A stretch of 64,000 nt of DNA from NCBI GenBank assembly GCA_029204225.1, contig CM055097.1, positions 7,213,676 to 7,277,675 of the forward strand. The letters are read 5' to 3'. The stretch comes from Diphasiastrum complanatum. Lineage: Eukaryota > Streptophyta > Lycopodiopsida > Lycopodiales > Lycopodiaceae. The position numbers were made by a program, and so were the translations under genes. This document shows, in pieces, positions 22,906 to 34,668 of the stretch. Below the pieces are notes generated by a model. The model searched no databases, was not told the origin of the DNA, and saw only the letters and a list, made by a program, of their open reading frames with translations. Position 1 is the stretch's first letter, and each line of letters opens with the position of its first letter.

Positions 22906-24053
22906 ATGGCAAAGCCCATTCCTCCAGTGGAAAAGCTTAAGGCTGTCTTATTTGATATTGATGGCACCCTTGCCAAGTCTGATCCGCTACATCTCTTGGC
23001 ATTTCGGGAGATGCTTCAAGAGGTCAGTGACGGAGATTCTTTCATTTCAACCATTATCCTTTTTAGGGTCTTGCTTCATGGAAGGGTAAAATTGAATATA
23101 TCGTGTCTATCTTACAGGTCGGATTCCAGGGGGGAGTGCCAATTGATGAGGAGTTTTTCCAAAAACACATCAGTGGTCGACATAACCATGACATTGGTGT
23201 TGATTTATTTCCTTCTTGGGATGAAGAACGACGTGCAAAGTTTCTGGATGATAAAGAGTCACTATTTCGCAGGTGAGACTTGATGGCTTGAACTGCAGAT
23301 TTCATCTTAAGATATCGATTTCTGCCTTGTTTCATGATTTTAGAATTTCATACATCATATTGCAGTCTTGCTGCCAAGCAGCTCAAGCCAGTTGCAGGTT
23401 TGTATAGAATGTCCAATTGGGTCAAGGAACACGGTCTGCATCGCGCTGCAGTAACAAATGCACCTCGGGAAAATGCAGAGCTGATGATATCAGCTCTTGG
23501 CCTCAATGATTTTTTTGAGCTTTTAGTTATTGGAAATGAATGTGAGCGGCCTAAACCGTTCCCTGATCCTTATCTAAAGGCATTGAAGCTTTTTGGGATT
23601 TCATCAGATGAGGCTTTTGCTTTTGAGGTATGTTGGTGGCTCTTGCTTCTTATTTTCCTTTTTGATAGTTCATCAAAACAGATCTTTGTATTTTAGGCCC
23701 AATAGGTGCACCTTATGTGGTGTGGTGGTCTATTGGCCTGGGGCTTGCTCGCTCAGGTTCGATTCCCTGCCCACATGCAAGTGGAATACCTGGGCCAAAG
23801 GCCTCTTCAAGATAAAACAAAAAAAAAATGTAGAGTCTAAATAGTGGAGAAGAGTTAACCTCTGGATTCTTTCTGCATGACTATCTTCCTACAGGATTCA
23901 CCATCAGGCTTGAAAGCAGCTGTTGGAGCAGGATTAAGCGTTGTGGGGTTAACTACTGGCAATCCAGGACCCATTTTACTTGACGCAGGTGCCTCTTTTC
24001 TGATTGAGAATTATGATGATCCTGCACTGTGGGATGCCTTACATGATTCTTAG
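22906..24053 (+). CDS. SGPP: HAD-superfamily phosphatase, Sgpp type (four exons)
   Basis: Coding exons 22906-23022, 23118-23272, 23366-23627 and 23895-24053 join in frame with GT-AG introns and give 230 residues. It is a haloacid dehalogenase-like hydrolase closest to plant Sgpp proteins, broad-range sugar-phosphate phosphatases. All four HAD motifs are present: FDIDGT with nucleophile Asp17 and Asp19, Thr121 in AAVTNAP, Lys154 in ERPKPFPDPY, and the acidic FEDSPSG (Glu178, Asp179), which is split by intron 3. The region between motifs I and II forms the helical cap. The start was chosen at ATG 22906 because a splice acceptor lies 33 bases upstream and no conserved residues precede it. No transit peptide is evident, so a cytosolic location is inferred. 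Length fits the family (about 230-250). Intron 3 carries a SINE. The gene looks intact. Confidence 0.93.
23701..23828 (+). mobile_element. tRNA-type SINE in Sgpp intron 3
   Basis: A short segment has an internal RNA polymerase III promoter: an A-box-like TGGTCTATTGG (23726-23736) and a perfect B-box GGTTCGATTCC (23756-23766), 19 bases apart, followed by about 45 bases and an A-rich tail (AAAACAAAAAAAAAA, ending at 23828). This is the layout of a plant SINE in the same orientation as the host gene. It does not fold as a complete tRNA. A clear target-site duplication was not found. Confidence 0.75.
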
Positions 24054-24059
24054 CTTCAA

Positions 24060-25925
24060 CAAGCCCAACTGCTTTGGGCAGAAATATAAAATACAAAATA
24101 TATTCCATTTAGATATGTGCATCTTATAATCATTCTTTTCTAGTAAGTTGGAGTTTGAAAAGCTCCATTATTACTCTCTCTAGAACATGAGATCTGAGAA
24201 AACTACTGGCCTGATAGTATATTTGTCATGTGATATTGTGGCTGATTTGGGTTCCTCCAGAAAGGCTATTTCTCTGCAATAAAGGATTCCCTCAAATTGT
24301 TTGAACGAAAATGAAAATCCTTTCCAAGGTGGGGAGGTCCCATCAATGAAATTTATATGCCTGGTCTATAATCAGAAATTTTCCTTTTAAAAAGAACTTT
24401 TGCTGCTGGCAAAGATTTTGACAGATTTGATACTTCAATATATCATGAATAAAGATGCCCAAAATGTTTTCAATCACATCTTACAATCGTGTTGAATAAG
24501 AGTAGGTAAAATTTTGCTCATCGTTTGCATAAGGGAATAGTCTTTTCAGAGACTTGTAGGTTTAAAGACCAATAAATAATCAATTGGAAGTATGCTTATT
24601 TGGCTCCATAAACCCAGCCTCAATTGATTGCTGAATGTCAAGGGCATGGTTGTTTGATCAGATAGTAGCAATTTCAGAAAAGTTGAGCTTCTTGGGCAAC
24701 ATTTATGCGTAGTGGAGATTCACTTATCATCTACTAAGAAAATTGTGTAGTCTTTGACGATAATCAAAAGCTTCCCTTAAATTAGTGTGTGCAGTAATAA
24801 TTTATGTATGTAAATATGGTTATTTTTGGTGCTCATGACCGTTTTCTGGAAGTTGAAATTTTTTTGGCTACATGCATATTGTTGAATGGTGAACAATTCC
24901 AGAAAAGTTAAGCTCCTTGAGCAGCATTTATGTGTAGTGGAAATTCACTTAATCGAGGTTGCCATCCCATGTAGAGCATCTTACTGGAGCACTTCTTCAA
25001 ACTCCACTTTCACTCTGTGCCATATTTGTCCCACCATGTGCTCCTCTGATTTAGGAGTTTTCAAGGAACGCACAAACTGCCCGTTCAGTGTTTGGCATCA
25101 ACCGACAAAAGGGGAAGGGGAAGACATACTCTTGAAAAGCTACATCCCGAGTCAGCAACTATATAACACCATTCAAAAGACGATATTTAGTACACATACT
25201 CGCAACAAATAAACATGCACAAGAAAGCTTTCACGTCTTGGCTCACAATCATGCTCCTCATTTTCATCTCCCACCATGACATATGTACTTTGCAAGGTTT
25301 GTGCATTAGTTTGATATGTTCTACTTATGATGATGCATATCAATGTGCACAACAGGTTTGAATCCTACCTATCTTGACTTGCTTTTGACGCGGAAAGTTT
25401 TTTTTTTTTTTTGCCTCTCTTTCTTATGGTTTTGGCCCCTCGCTCAACCAATAAGGAGATTCTGGATGCAAAAACAAACATGAGCAAACTTACTTTTCCT
25501 TTGGACAAAATATGAACAGATTTTCGTTTTTTTTATCCAAATAAACATGTGTATCTTGTGTTTTAAACAATTTAGTGATTTTGATAAACACAATATCATT
25601 TAGTAAGGTTGTTGCTAATCAGAAGCTCATGACTTTAGATGCATACAAGAAACTCATAATAACATGAGAGGACAATTGTTCAATGAGCATTTTCAAACTC
25701 TTCAAAACTTTTGATCTGTTGACATTGTCATTGTGTATGGACTAAAATATAAATCCTACAAATATATGCAAGAAACACATACAACAATATTTGCATATAC
25801 TAAAAGTGGGAAGAAAAGGAAGTTTTACCTCCACGACTCTCTTTTGATGGTCTAAGCTTTTTCACAACTTATTTTGTCCTGAAGATGTCGTTGAAGCATT
25901 CTTCAAATCAATGGTACAAAATAAT
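24060..25925. other. Downstream of Sgpp, unassigned
   Basis: AT-rich flanking DNA. A 55-base direct repeat (AGAAAAGTTRAGCTYCTTGR and on to TTCACTTA) occurs near 24676 and 24901. No gene is recognised; the 108-codon plus-strand ORF at 24886-25212 begins inside this repeat and has no motif. Confidence 0.4.

Positions 25926-25928
<3 letters not shown>

Positions 25929-25976
<48 letters not shown>
25929..25976. repeat. (GA)n microsatellite
   Basis: About 24 GA units. Confidence 0.95.
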
Positions 25977-25979
<3 letters not shown>

Positions 25980-26242
25980 TAGGCTATTGTGGAGAAAAGG
26001 CGTTTGGGAGGTTATCATTGGTCAACGTTTGCCCTAAAACATCTTTGAAGGGCATTTGAAAATCTGTTGAAAAGTAGTTGAAGTGAGAGGACATTCTCTT
26101 TCTAGAAACCTCTAGAAAGAGAAGTTTTTAGGGAGAGAAAATCAGGGTATAAAATCGTGAAGGCAGGAGAGAGGAACACGAGAGTGAAAAATTTTCATTT
26201 TTAGGGTTGTTTTTGCTATGGGAGAGAAATAGTGATATCATG

Positions 26243-26245
<3 letters not shown>

Positions 26246-26321
<76 letters not shown>
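26246..26321. repeat. (GT)n(GA)n compound microsatellite
   Basis: About 20 GT units run directly into about 18 GA units. Confidence 0.95.
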
Positions 26322-26325
<4 letters not shown>

Positions 26326-26699
26326 AGGCCTACGTCCCCCATTGCGCTTGGGGATCAATAGTTGATCCACATCATTTGGTTGACTTTGCTATCATAGATC
26401 CACATCTCAGAGTACATGTATGATGTGGCAAGAATTGCATATGTTTTCTTAGATAAACTAGACATGTGTAGAATTTTACAAGTTACATTCTACCTAACTT
26501 TGCATGTCACCTAACATTTTGCATGCCAACACATCTAAATCTACCTAACACAAACTCGGCCTATTCTACAAGGTTATGTGCCCAATTCGCATATCTCAAA
26601 TATGTACAATGAAAATAACATGAGCATAGCCCCCAAAAGTGAACATAGAAAGCTATTTTTTACCATTCTTCACACTCCTGCTTAAAATATATCTATCTA

Positions 26700-28720
26700 G
26701 TTACCATGGACTTTGAAATTAAGCCAAGATTTGATCTCATCTTCACAATCACGTTCTTGAGCAATGGTTTTGTGAGTAGATCTGCAACACAAGATGAAGA
26801 TTCAACATGCTCCAACAAGATCTCTCTCTCTCAATCACTTTCTCTCTTACAAAGTGGTGTGCTACCTCGATATGTTTGCTTCTTGCATGGAATATATATA
26901 GGGTTGTCTGCAAGAGCTTGAGCCGAGATATTATCATTCTTGATAATAGGTAGGTCTTCATCTTTAATGCACTTTAGCTCCATGAGTAGCCTCTTGATCC
27001 ATAGGACCTCCTTTGTGGTAGGTTCTAAGAGCTTTGTACTGTGCTTCACAGGATGACAAGGATATAGTTGCTTGCTTTTTGGATAGCCAAGAAACTAGAT
27101 TTTCTCCAACAAAAACTGTCACATGCACTTGTGGATTTCCTATCCACTTTGTCTCCTGCAAAATCCGAGTCTGAAAATGCAACCAATGTTAGATCTTCTC
27201 CTTATAGATCAATCCATAGTCTAAGGTGGAAGATACATATCTTAAGATTCTCTTTGCTAAGTTCCAATGACAAATCTTTGGATCTTGCATGAATTGTCCT
27301 AATTTATGTACACTAAAGCTTAAATATGGCCTAGTTATAGTTAACCAAATGAGGGAGCCAATAAGACTCCGATAAAGAGTGACGTCCTCGAAGGATCTTT
27401 TATCCTCTTTTATAGGAACTTTTACAATATGCTCCATTGAAGTATCTATGCCCTTATAATTTTCCATTTGAAATTTTTTAAACATGGAAAGAGCATATCT
27501 ACTTTGACTTATGAAAGCATGATCTTTCCAAAAGTCAATTTCTAGGCCTAAGATGTAGTGAAGAATTCCTAGATCTTGCATTCTAAATTCACTACCAAGT
27601 GCACATTTTGTTTTCTCAACTAGCTCCAATTCATTTCCACTAAGAATTATGTCATCTACATAATTAAGAGGAATAACTGAAGAGTTATTTACAAACTTAA
27701 TGTACAATGATAAATCATAATTATGACATCAGAGTGATATTTGAAAAGAGTTGAGCCTTGCATACCAAGACCTTGGTGCTTGTTTTAGTCCATAGAGACT
27801 TTTAAACAAAAGACATACTTTTGCTTCTTCGCCAACTTTTACAAAGTCAGGTGGTTGCTCCATGTAGATCTCCTCCTTCAAGATAACCATTGAGGAAAGC
27901 ATTAGATACATCAAGTTGAAACATCCTCCAATTGTGATAGCATGCAAGTGAAATGAGAATTCTTATAGTTACTATTTTTGCAACAGGTGAAAAGTGTCTT
28001 CTTAATCAAGACCTTTGACTTGAGAATCTCCTTTGGCACAAAGTCTTGCTTTGAATTTTTTGATGGATCCATCATTGTTGTATTTGATCCTGAACACCCA
28101 TTTGCAACCAATGACATGCATGTTGGTAGGTGGATTGACAAGCTCCCATGTGTTGTTTGACATCAAACTTCATACTCAAGGGTCATTGCTTCAACCCAAT
28201 CCTCAGATTGAAGTGCTTGCTGGAAATCTCTTGGCTCTTCATGTGATATGAAGAATGCATGATAGGAAGTTCCTCCTACATCCTCCACTTGCTTTCCTCT
28301 CTCCACATATGTGAGCCTACTTGGCTCGGATCTTTCTCTTGTGGATCTTCTAGGTGCAGGTACTTGAAGTTGCTCCTCCTCAAGCCTCGACCCCAACATG
28401 TCTTGAACAACATCAAGATTGATATTGGTAAATCCTACATGAGATTCCTAGATCTTTGTCTCATCCAAGTTATACTTTTGATCTTCACAGAGGAAGATCA
28501 CATCTCTACTTAGAACATTCTTGTTAGTAGAGAGAACATAAACTTTGTATGCTTTCTTAGTAGATTTATATCCAACAAAAACGCCTTCAATAGCACCAGG
28601 AACATCCTTTTTCCTAGTCTCTAAAGGAACATGCACATAGCATAAACAACCAAAGATCCTAAGATGATCTACCTTAGACTTTTCTTTGTACAACATTTCA
28701 TATGGTGTTCTTCCTTCTAT
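26700..28720 (-). mobile_element. Copia retrotransposon pol (integrase tail, RT, RNase H), degraded
   Basis: Minus-strand Ty1/Copia pol in broken frames. 28696-28448: end of integrase (LRIFGCLCYVHVP, VFVGYKSTKKAYKVY, SRDVIFL). 28399-28163: linker and RT start (RRSTRERSEPSRL, FQQALQSEDWVEAM). 27947-27729: RT with IYMEQPPDFV and SLYGLKQAPRSWYARL. 27707-27189: RT core with intact NYVDDIILSGNE, MQDLGILHYILGLEI and YRSLIGSLIWL. 27182-26831: RNase H (SWLSKKQATISLSSCEAQY, EVLWIKRLLMELK). 26960-26749: final part (SKHIEVAHHFVREK). Frameshifts separate these blocks. Homology stops abruptly at about 28720, inside integrase, so gag and the integrase core are missing. The 27149-27702 part recurs inverted at 63464-64000. 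Confidence 0.92.
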
Positions 28721-30158
28721 TCACCAAAGTTCTTTTTTTATTTTATATGAAAAACATTTATTTATCTATCCACGTTGTGGCTTGTATGTTCTTTGAGATT
28801 CATCAAAGCAAAGAAGTGAAGGATAGTTGCAAACTTGTAAATGGCTTTGCCATTTTTCATTGTGTTAAAGCATTTTAAGCAATGAAGTGAAGTACATGTT
28901 GGTTTCCAAGGGGAGCATGAACATGGGACCAAAGAAACTTTGGATGCAAAGGTAACCAACTAAGCCAACCCTTGGATATAATGAATTTTGATTGGTGTTT
29001 GTGAAGAATTTTTCCTTGTGAAATATGGGGAATTTATTCATGTTGATGAGATTCTTTACCATCTATCTATACACTAGGATCATCTTCTATGTGGGCCACA
29101 TTCCTAGAAAATTCATTAAGCAAAAAAATAATAGGAATTTCACCGGGCAAAAACTTCTTTCCTACACTTTTGAGATTAAAACTATTTTGTCGCTCTATAG
29201 TGAGCTCCAAGGAGTGGTCATTACCCAAGTGGTTGATAGATTTACAGAGATGGGAGACCCTAATAGCTTAAGAAATTTATGTATCATAGTTCAACAACTA
29301 TCTTAGGTAGTTTGACATCCATTTTTTTTTTTTAGAGGAATGATGTTTGGAGAGCTTTTGGAGCTTTTTTGTGAGCAAGGCAACATTTTCTAGCACCTTC
29401 AAAATTTATTTCAAGGGGCTTTTCTTGGAGCAAGGTGAACAAGTTTATTTCGAAGAACTTTCCTTGAAGTAAGATAAGCTTTTGCAACACATGTAACCCC
29501 TACATCAGCTTATAACTTAGAGTGTATGTTGCATTTTGAAGATATTGGTGTATTTAACTAAATTACCAATGGATATTGGCATGTTTAACTAGATACCCAC
29601 ATGTAACCATGGTAGAAACACAACATATTTGATGACTTATTAAGCTTAAAAACAGTTGTTATACTATGGGCCTTAGGCCAAAACACTTAATTGTTAAAAA
29701 AAGAAAAAATCTTGAATGGCGTAAGGGGTCCCACGTAGAGATTGAGAAATTGATTTTGTATGGGCTACTAAATAATAAAAAAGAACATAAATCTAGGTAA
29801 AAGTCGTATTCAAGAGAAAGTGTTATATCCATGTCCAATATTGAGGATTCAAAATAATCTTTGATGTGGATATTTGGCACTCTAGTGTTCAATTATTTTA
29901 TGCCTCGATATTTCAATCTAGGACAAAAATAATTAATAACCATGAGATGGCCCAAGCTCTCCAATTATGGCCTGTGGAGTAGTGCATGATGTTTGACGAT
30001 TATATGCATGCAGAGGAGTATCAATAGTAACAACTTTTGAGTTTAGTAATGGATTAGGGTTTTGGAAAGGATGTTACTTGGCTCTCGGGGTCTATATATA
30101 GCCATAAAAACTCCCTACTCCACTTTTAGATTTTGGATTTCAGTTACTAGAATCCTTT
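28721..30158. other. Unassigned DNA left of the Gypsy element
   Basis: No domain recognised. The Copia homology ends at about 28720. ORFs of 60-93 codons at 28762-29306 and one at 29659-29892 have no recognisable motif. This stretch is absent from the right inverted arm. Confidence 0.4.
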
Positions 30159-30642
30159 TGTAAGGATCGCCATGTGAGATCCGACTAGATCCTGTTGCAT
30201 GCAACCAAAAGGACACCTGTGGAGCAAAACCACCCAACCAACATGAAATGGCTAGTCAATACCCTAACCACTTCACCTCCATGCCATGCTGAATGAATGC
30301 AAGAGAAGAGGGGCTCCTGGCTTCATGGATCAGAAAATCCAATATGTAGATGGGCGAGTTTCCATAGTATATATAATCTCCATTGAGGAGAGAAAGTTCC
30401 TCTTAGGATTTTATGCAACCCAAATATAAGCTAGTGACCTCCTATTCTTGCATTATAGCAGTCAACCACCATGCAAGTGCTCCTATGTCCAATTATAGGT
30501 CTGGGCCCTCATAAGATTATTAATTACATTATTGTCCAAGCCCTGAATGATGAGGCATAACTAATAACCTTATACATTGGAGAAACCGGCTATCCATGTT
30601 AGGAATTATTCCGAATCCCACATACTAGACATGGACTTAACA
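30159..30642 (-). repeat. 3' LTR of the Gypsy-type element
   Basis: 484 bases that match 34185-34668 in the same orientation. It ends (plus strand) TTAACA at 30642, followed by the polypurine tract. Confidence 0.92.
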
Positions 30643-30683
30643 TTCTTCCCCTTTAAAAAGGTTTTGTCCTCAAAATGAGCAAA

Positions 30684-30899
30684 CTAGGGAAGATCCACAT
30701 TTGTATTAACTCTTTTCCACGAATCATTATCCTCAGTCTGACCAACCAACCTAATCAAGTACTCAAAGATAAAATGATTTCTCAATTGTTTATCTCTGAT
30801 TCTAAGTACTCTTCCAGGTTCCAAAGGTACATCGAGTGATAAGTCCTCCAAATGGGTAAAATCTTCAATATATTCAACTGTCATCATCATATAAACCAA
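30684..30899 (-). pseudogene. Gypsy pol tail with chromodomain-like end
   Basis: 71 codons on the minus strand: LDVPLEPGRVLRIRDKQLRN, then FEYLIRLVGQTEDNDSWKRV. The EYLIR...SW spacing is that of the chromodomain at the end of chromovirus polyproteins (EYLVKWKG...ATWE). It sits 42 bases from the 3' LTR, as expected. The integrase core is missing. Inverted counterpart: 63395-63463 (truncated). Confidence 0.65.
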
Positions 30900-33234
30900 A
30901 GTTTACATGATACACTAGATGAGCAGTCGACTAATCCTGAAGATCAAGTTCAAAAGCAAACAAATTAGTCTTTTAACTTTCACATTTACCTTGAAAATCA
31001 TTATCCTTAGTTTGACTTCAATAATCGAATAAGTACTTAGAGATGGAATAATTCTCCAATTATCTATCTCTGCATTGAAGTACTACGGAACACATTCCAT
31101 CTGCTTTCAATTGCAATTTCTTGGGATTTGATCCAAATCCAATTGCAAAACAGAGATGGTTCCATAAATGGATTATCTGACTGCCAAAGCTAAATTCCCA
31201 ATTGTATTCTCACTTGCTATCACATATACTTCAGGAATTGAAAGTAGATTAACAACACTGATTGGCTCGGTCAACCAATCATCTACCCCTCAGGCTTCAT
31301 CTCTTTTCTCCCTTCCAAATGTGGTTCAGGCTGAAAGTCCCAATTTTGGCTAGGAAAAAGACCAATTTGGAATCAGTAGTGTCTTTAACCACTAATCATC
31401 CAGACAGTTTGGATTGTTCACTAATTAAGTGCCGCACTCAATTACTGGCAAACCAACAAATAGATCGGCATAGATACCGTTCCAACAAGCTCTGCATTAT
31501 TCTTGGTCCTTATTGATCCCATAAAACAAAAAATGCTCCCATTAATTGACAAATTCCAAAATCTTCAACGAAAAGTGAAAGGTACTGTGACCTTATAAAA
31601 CTGACTGATTTCAACTGAGTAAGGTCATTCACTTTATAAGCAATTTATGTTTCATCAATAACCAACGAATTTAAACAAATCCAAAACATCCATGGTTCTT
31701 TCAAAATTTTACGTAAAATGGGATTTTCAAATCCCGTTCGATATGGACCAAATTATGAAAGTCGATTTAAACCATCGACTTGGCAGTTTCACAATTACCA
31801 TCCCATTTCGAAAGGATTCCGAAACATCTGGCATGCATCTGACACGACATGCAGTAATTTAAAAAAAGAAATCAAATTTTTACGTAAATTGCCTAGTAAC
31901 TGGGAAATTAGCTTTTTGAATTAGAATTGCTAAAAATAACATCGTGCATGAAATTTCTTTGATTATTCTACTGAACACCCATGTACCATGCATTCAATGC
32001 ATACATGTCTATCCATAATTTTTAAAAATAGAAAAGCACTAGATTGAGTTTTACATGCATGCATCAGAACAATTCAGAAAAATTTCGAATTTTAGTTCAA
32101 AAATTGTGAAACTTCCGATAGCCATAACTTTCTCTACAAGACACCAAATTGGTCGTTGTAAAGCACAGTACGAAGGGAGAGTAAGTCTACAAGAAACCTG
32201 CCATGTTACCTTGCCACCTAGGCTTCACACGTGCGAGCTGTAAATGATCAAAATTCACGTAGGAAGGCGCACTTTTCCAAGGTGATTTCATAAAAAATCT
32301 CTATCCAGCCCAATAAGCATCCAATCAGAGGTTACAAGCACTCTTCTAAGGTTCATTAGAGAGGCATAGAGGCTTCTATCAGGTCTAGCAAACATTCATA
32401 AGCTCAGATCATGCAAAAATTGCATTTTTTAACTCCTTCAACAAGCAAAACTTCAACATAATGGTGCCTAAAGTCTCACACAACCAAATTGGATGCATGA
32501 TGGCTCACATTAGAGGAAATAATCATATCTTTCAGCTTGTAAAAAGATCCAACAGGTTTAGACCACCATTTGAGAGTTATTGAAGCTCAAAAATGCACAA
32601 AAATATACTATTTTTGACTTTTTTGAGACCCTTAATGGTGTCCAATCCTAACCAAACTTCATGATAGCCTTAGAACATCATCATAACACCTCTGAAAATG
32701 TGCATGCAAAGTATTGGCCAAGAATTTTTGTGAAAAACCCCAAAATTAGTCAAAAACCATTAAAAAAAACTATGTTTTCTAACCAATTTTGACCAATTTG
32801 CAATCAGACCCAAATCTCTGCATGCAAGCACTACAAGTTCTGATTTTAGACAATTATGGTCTTTATAGCCCATTTCTAGTCCAAAAGTCCCAATTTTTGG
32901 CTAAAAATCACTATCTAAGCACCCTTTTGACTTTTCAACCGACATGCAATCATTAGATCCAATCAATAATGACTGTAAAATAGTAAGTACAATATGGAAA
33001 ACGTACTAGATCAGTAGCTATGATAAATTCCAAGCAAGATTTTTGAATTATAGGTAAAAAATCACCACAAAAAACCGTCAAAAATCCATTGAATTCCACC
33101 AAATACTATGGAGAAAGTCCTATTCAACTCAAACCAAATTTAGAGAAGCCACTTACTTGGAGGTCAATTCCACCACCTAGAAGTAAAAAGCAAAGCTGGG
33201 AAGAAGCAAAAAGCAACTGAAGAGCCACAAAGCT
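30900..33234 (-). mobile_element. Noncoding interior of the Gypsy-type element
   Basis: About 2.3 kb without a conserved ORF, yet well kept: it matches 61095-63390 in inverted orientation almost throughout, and its 32070-33200 part matches an older diverged copy at 58930-59480. The minus-strand 62-codon ORF at 33177-33365 and plus-strand ones at 31168-31353 and 32055-32243 recur in the other arm, which reflects the duplication and not selection. Confidence 0.6.
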
Positions 33235-33531
33235 TTGCTAGCTTTCGAGCTCAAGTCTACAAAAATGCAAGGGAGTTGCCGAAACGCGAAGACCAAAGCT
33301 TCGAGGACTGAAGGATACCCGAAGATGAAGGTCAAATGTTCCTTGACTGGAGGATACCCGAACACGAAGATGAAATGTCCGTGGACTCACAAAAGCTCAA
33401 AGGCGAAGCCGAAGGTCGAAGAAGACACGAAGGATGAAGGAGACACGAAGGCCGAAAGACGACGGATCTTCATGCTCCAAGTACCAGGAGATCAAGGAAA
33501 GTACAAGGAGGAGTACCTCCTGCATGGATGA
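33235..33531 (+). CDS. 98-residue repetitive ORF of unknown role within the transposon
   Basis: Lys-rich ORF with no recognised domain. It has two tandem copies of a roughly 14-residue unit (TEGYPKMKVKCSLT and TGGYPNTKMKCPWT) and a Lys/Glu/Asp-rich tail. The same-length ORF is kept at 60800-61096 on the minus strand in the inverted copy, with about ten residue differences. It lies just before the Copia LTR at 33553. It may be a fortuitous reading of a repetitive leader. Function unknown. Confidence 0.35.
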   Translation: MLAFELKSTKMQGSCRNAKTKASRTEGYPKMKVKCSLTGGYPNTKMKCPWTHKSSKAKPKVEEDTKDEGDTKAERRRIFMLQVPGDQGKYKEEYLLHG

Positions 33532-33552
33532 TATTAAAGACAATCTGGATAT

Positions 33553-34101
33553 TGTTAGGATGTGCCTAATTAGTCGTTCTTGTAATCAGAGATTAGCATG
33601 AAACCTTTTCTCTCTCCATCTATATATTCATATCGAGAACGAGAGGATCGATTGAACATAAGTTGGAACACCAGTTTTTGGTTGTATACAATGTGAGCTA
33701 AGCACAATGTTGCTAGCTGATGTCCTAAAGTTCGCTAGTAAGCGAGACAATTTGATTCGCGAAAGAAATAGATTCTTTCACGCCGACACGCTGTGTGGTT
33801 TTGTCACAACAACGCTCAAGAAATACACTGATAATACAATAGATGTTATGCAGATGATTTTCTTGTCCTGAATATTATTGAATGCCTTATTGTCTGATTG
33901 TTGTATGTTGCTAATCAGCTATTTATTCATTATTTCCGCACACTGGTTCGTCTTGCTGAATGCCTAAATGAATTATAAAGTAGGTCAGCAGTGTCTGTCT
34001 ACACCTTGGAAAATTGTAGATTCTGATCTAGCGAGCAGTAGCTAGTAGACAGAATCAAATTCCATCTGGGTTCAATCAGAGATTCAACATTGGTATCAGA
34101 G
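33553..34101 (+). mobile_element. Copia LTR (537 bp) plus primer-binding site, rest of element missing
   Basis: Plus-strand LTR from TGTTAGGATG (33553) to GATTCAACA (34089), with the TGTT...AACA termini usual for Copia, followed at 34090 by TTGGTATCAGAG, a tRNA-Met primer-binding site. It is thus a 5' LTR, but the element is cut off within about 70 bases, where the oppositely oriented primer-binding site of the Gypsy element begins (34183-34172). The pair recurs inverted at 60229-60778, so truncation predates the duplication. Confidence 0.82.
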
Positions 34102-34184
34102 TGACATAATTCGCGTCTGAATTTTGTAATCTCTCTTCAACAACTCGACCTTCTGATTGATGCAAAGCCTTGCTCTGATACCAC

Positions 34185-34668
34185 TATAAGGATCACCATG
34201 TAAAGATCCGACTAGATCCTATTGCATGCAACCAAAAGGACATCTGTGGAGCAAAACCACCCAACCAACAGGAAATGGCTAGTCAATACCCTAACCACTT
34301 CACCCCCATGCCATGGTGAATGAATGAAAGAGAGGAGGGGCTCCTAGCTTCACGGATTAGAAAATCCAATAGTTAGATGAGCGAGTTTCCATGATATTAT
34401 AATCTCCATTGAGGAGAGAATATTCCTCTTAGGATTCCAGGCAACCCAAATATAAGCTATTGATCTCCTATTCTTGCATTGTAGCAATCAAACACCATGC
34501 AAGTGCTCCTATGTCCAATTATAGGTCTAGGCCCTCATAAGATGATTAATTACATTATTGGCCAAGCCCGGAATGACGAGGCATAACTAATAATCTTATA
34601 CATTGGAGAAACCGGCTATCCATGTCAGGAACTATTCTGAATTCCACATATTGGATATGGACATAACA
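34185..34668 (-). repeat. 5' LTR of the Gypsy-type element
   Basis: 484 bases, matching 30159-30642 (direct) and 59661-60145 (inverted). By eye it is closer to the inverted copy: both have ATAGTTAGATGA and GAATATTC where the 3' LTR differs. Confidence 0.92.

Larger units (their letters stand above)
30159..34668 (-). mobile_element. Gypsy-type LTR element, mostly noncoding interior
   Basis: A minus-strand element bounded by two 484-bp LTRs (5' LTR 34185-34668, 3' LTR 30159-30642), with primer-binding site TGGTATCAGAGC at 34183-34172 and a purine tract (CTTTTTAAAGGGGAAGAA) just before the 3' LTR. LTR termini are TGTT...ACA/ATA. Flanks CCTTT and CCTCT may be a 5-bp target duplication with one change. 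The interior keeps only a short pol tail (30899-30684), and the rest is noncoding or foreign, including a Copia LTR. It could be called a LARD-like derivative of a chromovirus. Confidence 0.85.

Noticed and set aside
23726-23790. tRNA gene in the Sgpp intron
   Set aside because: The A and B boxes are present but no acceptor stem or anticodon arm can be drawn, and an A-rich tail follows.
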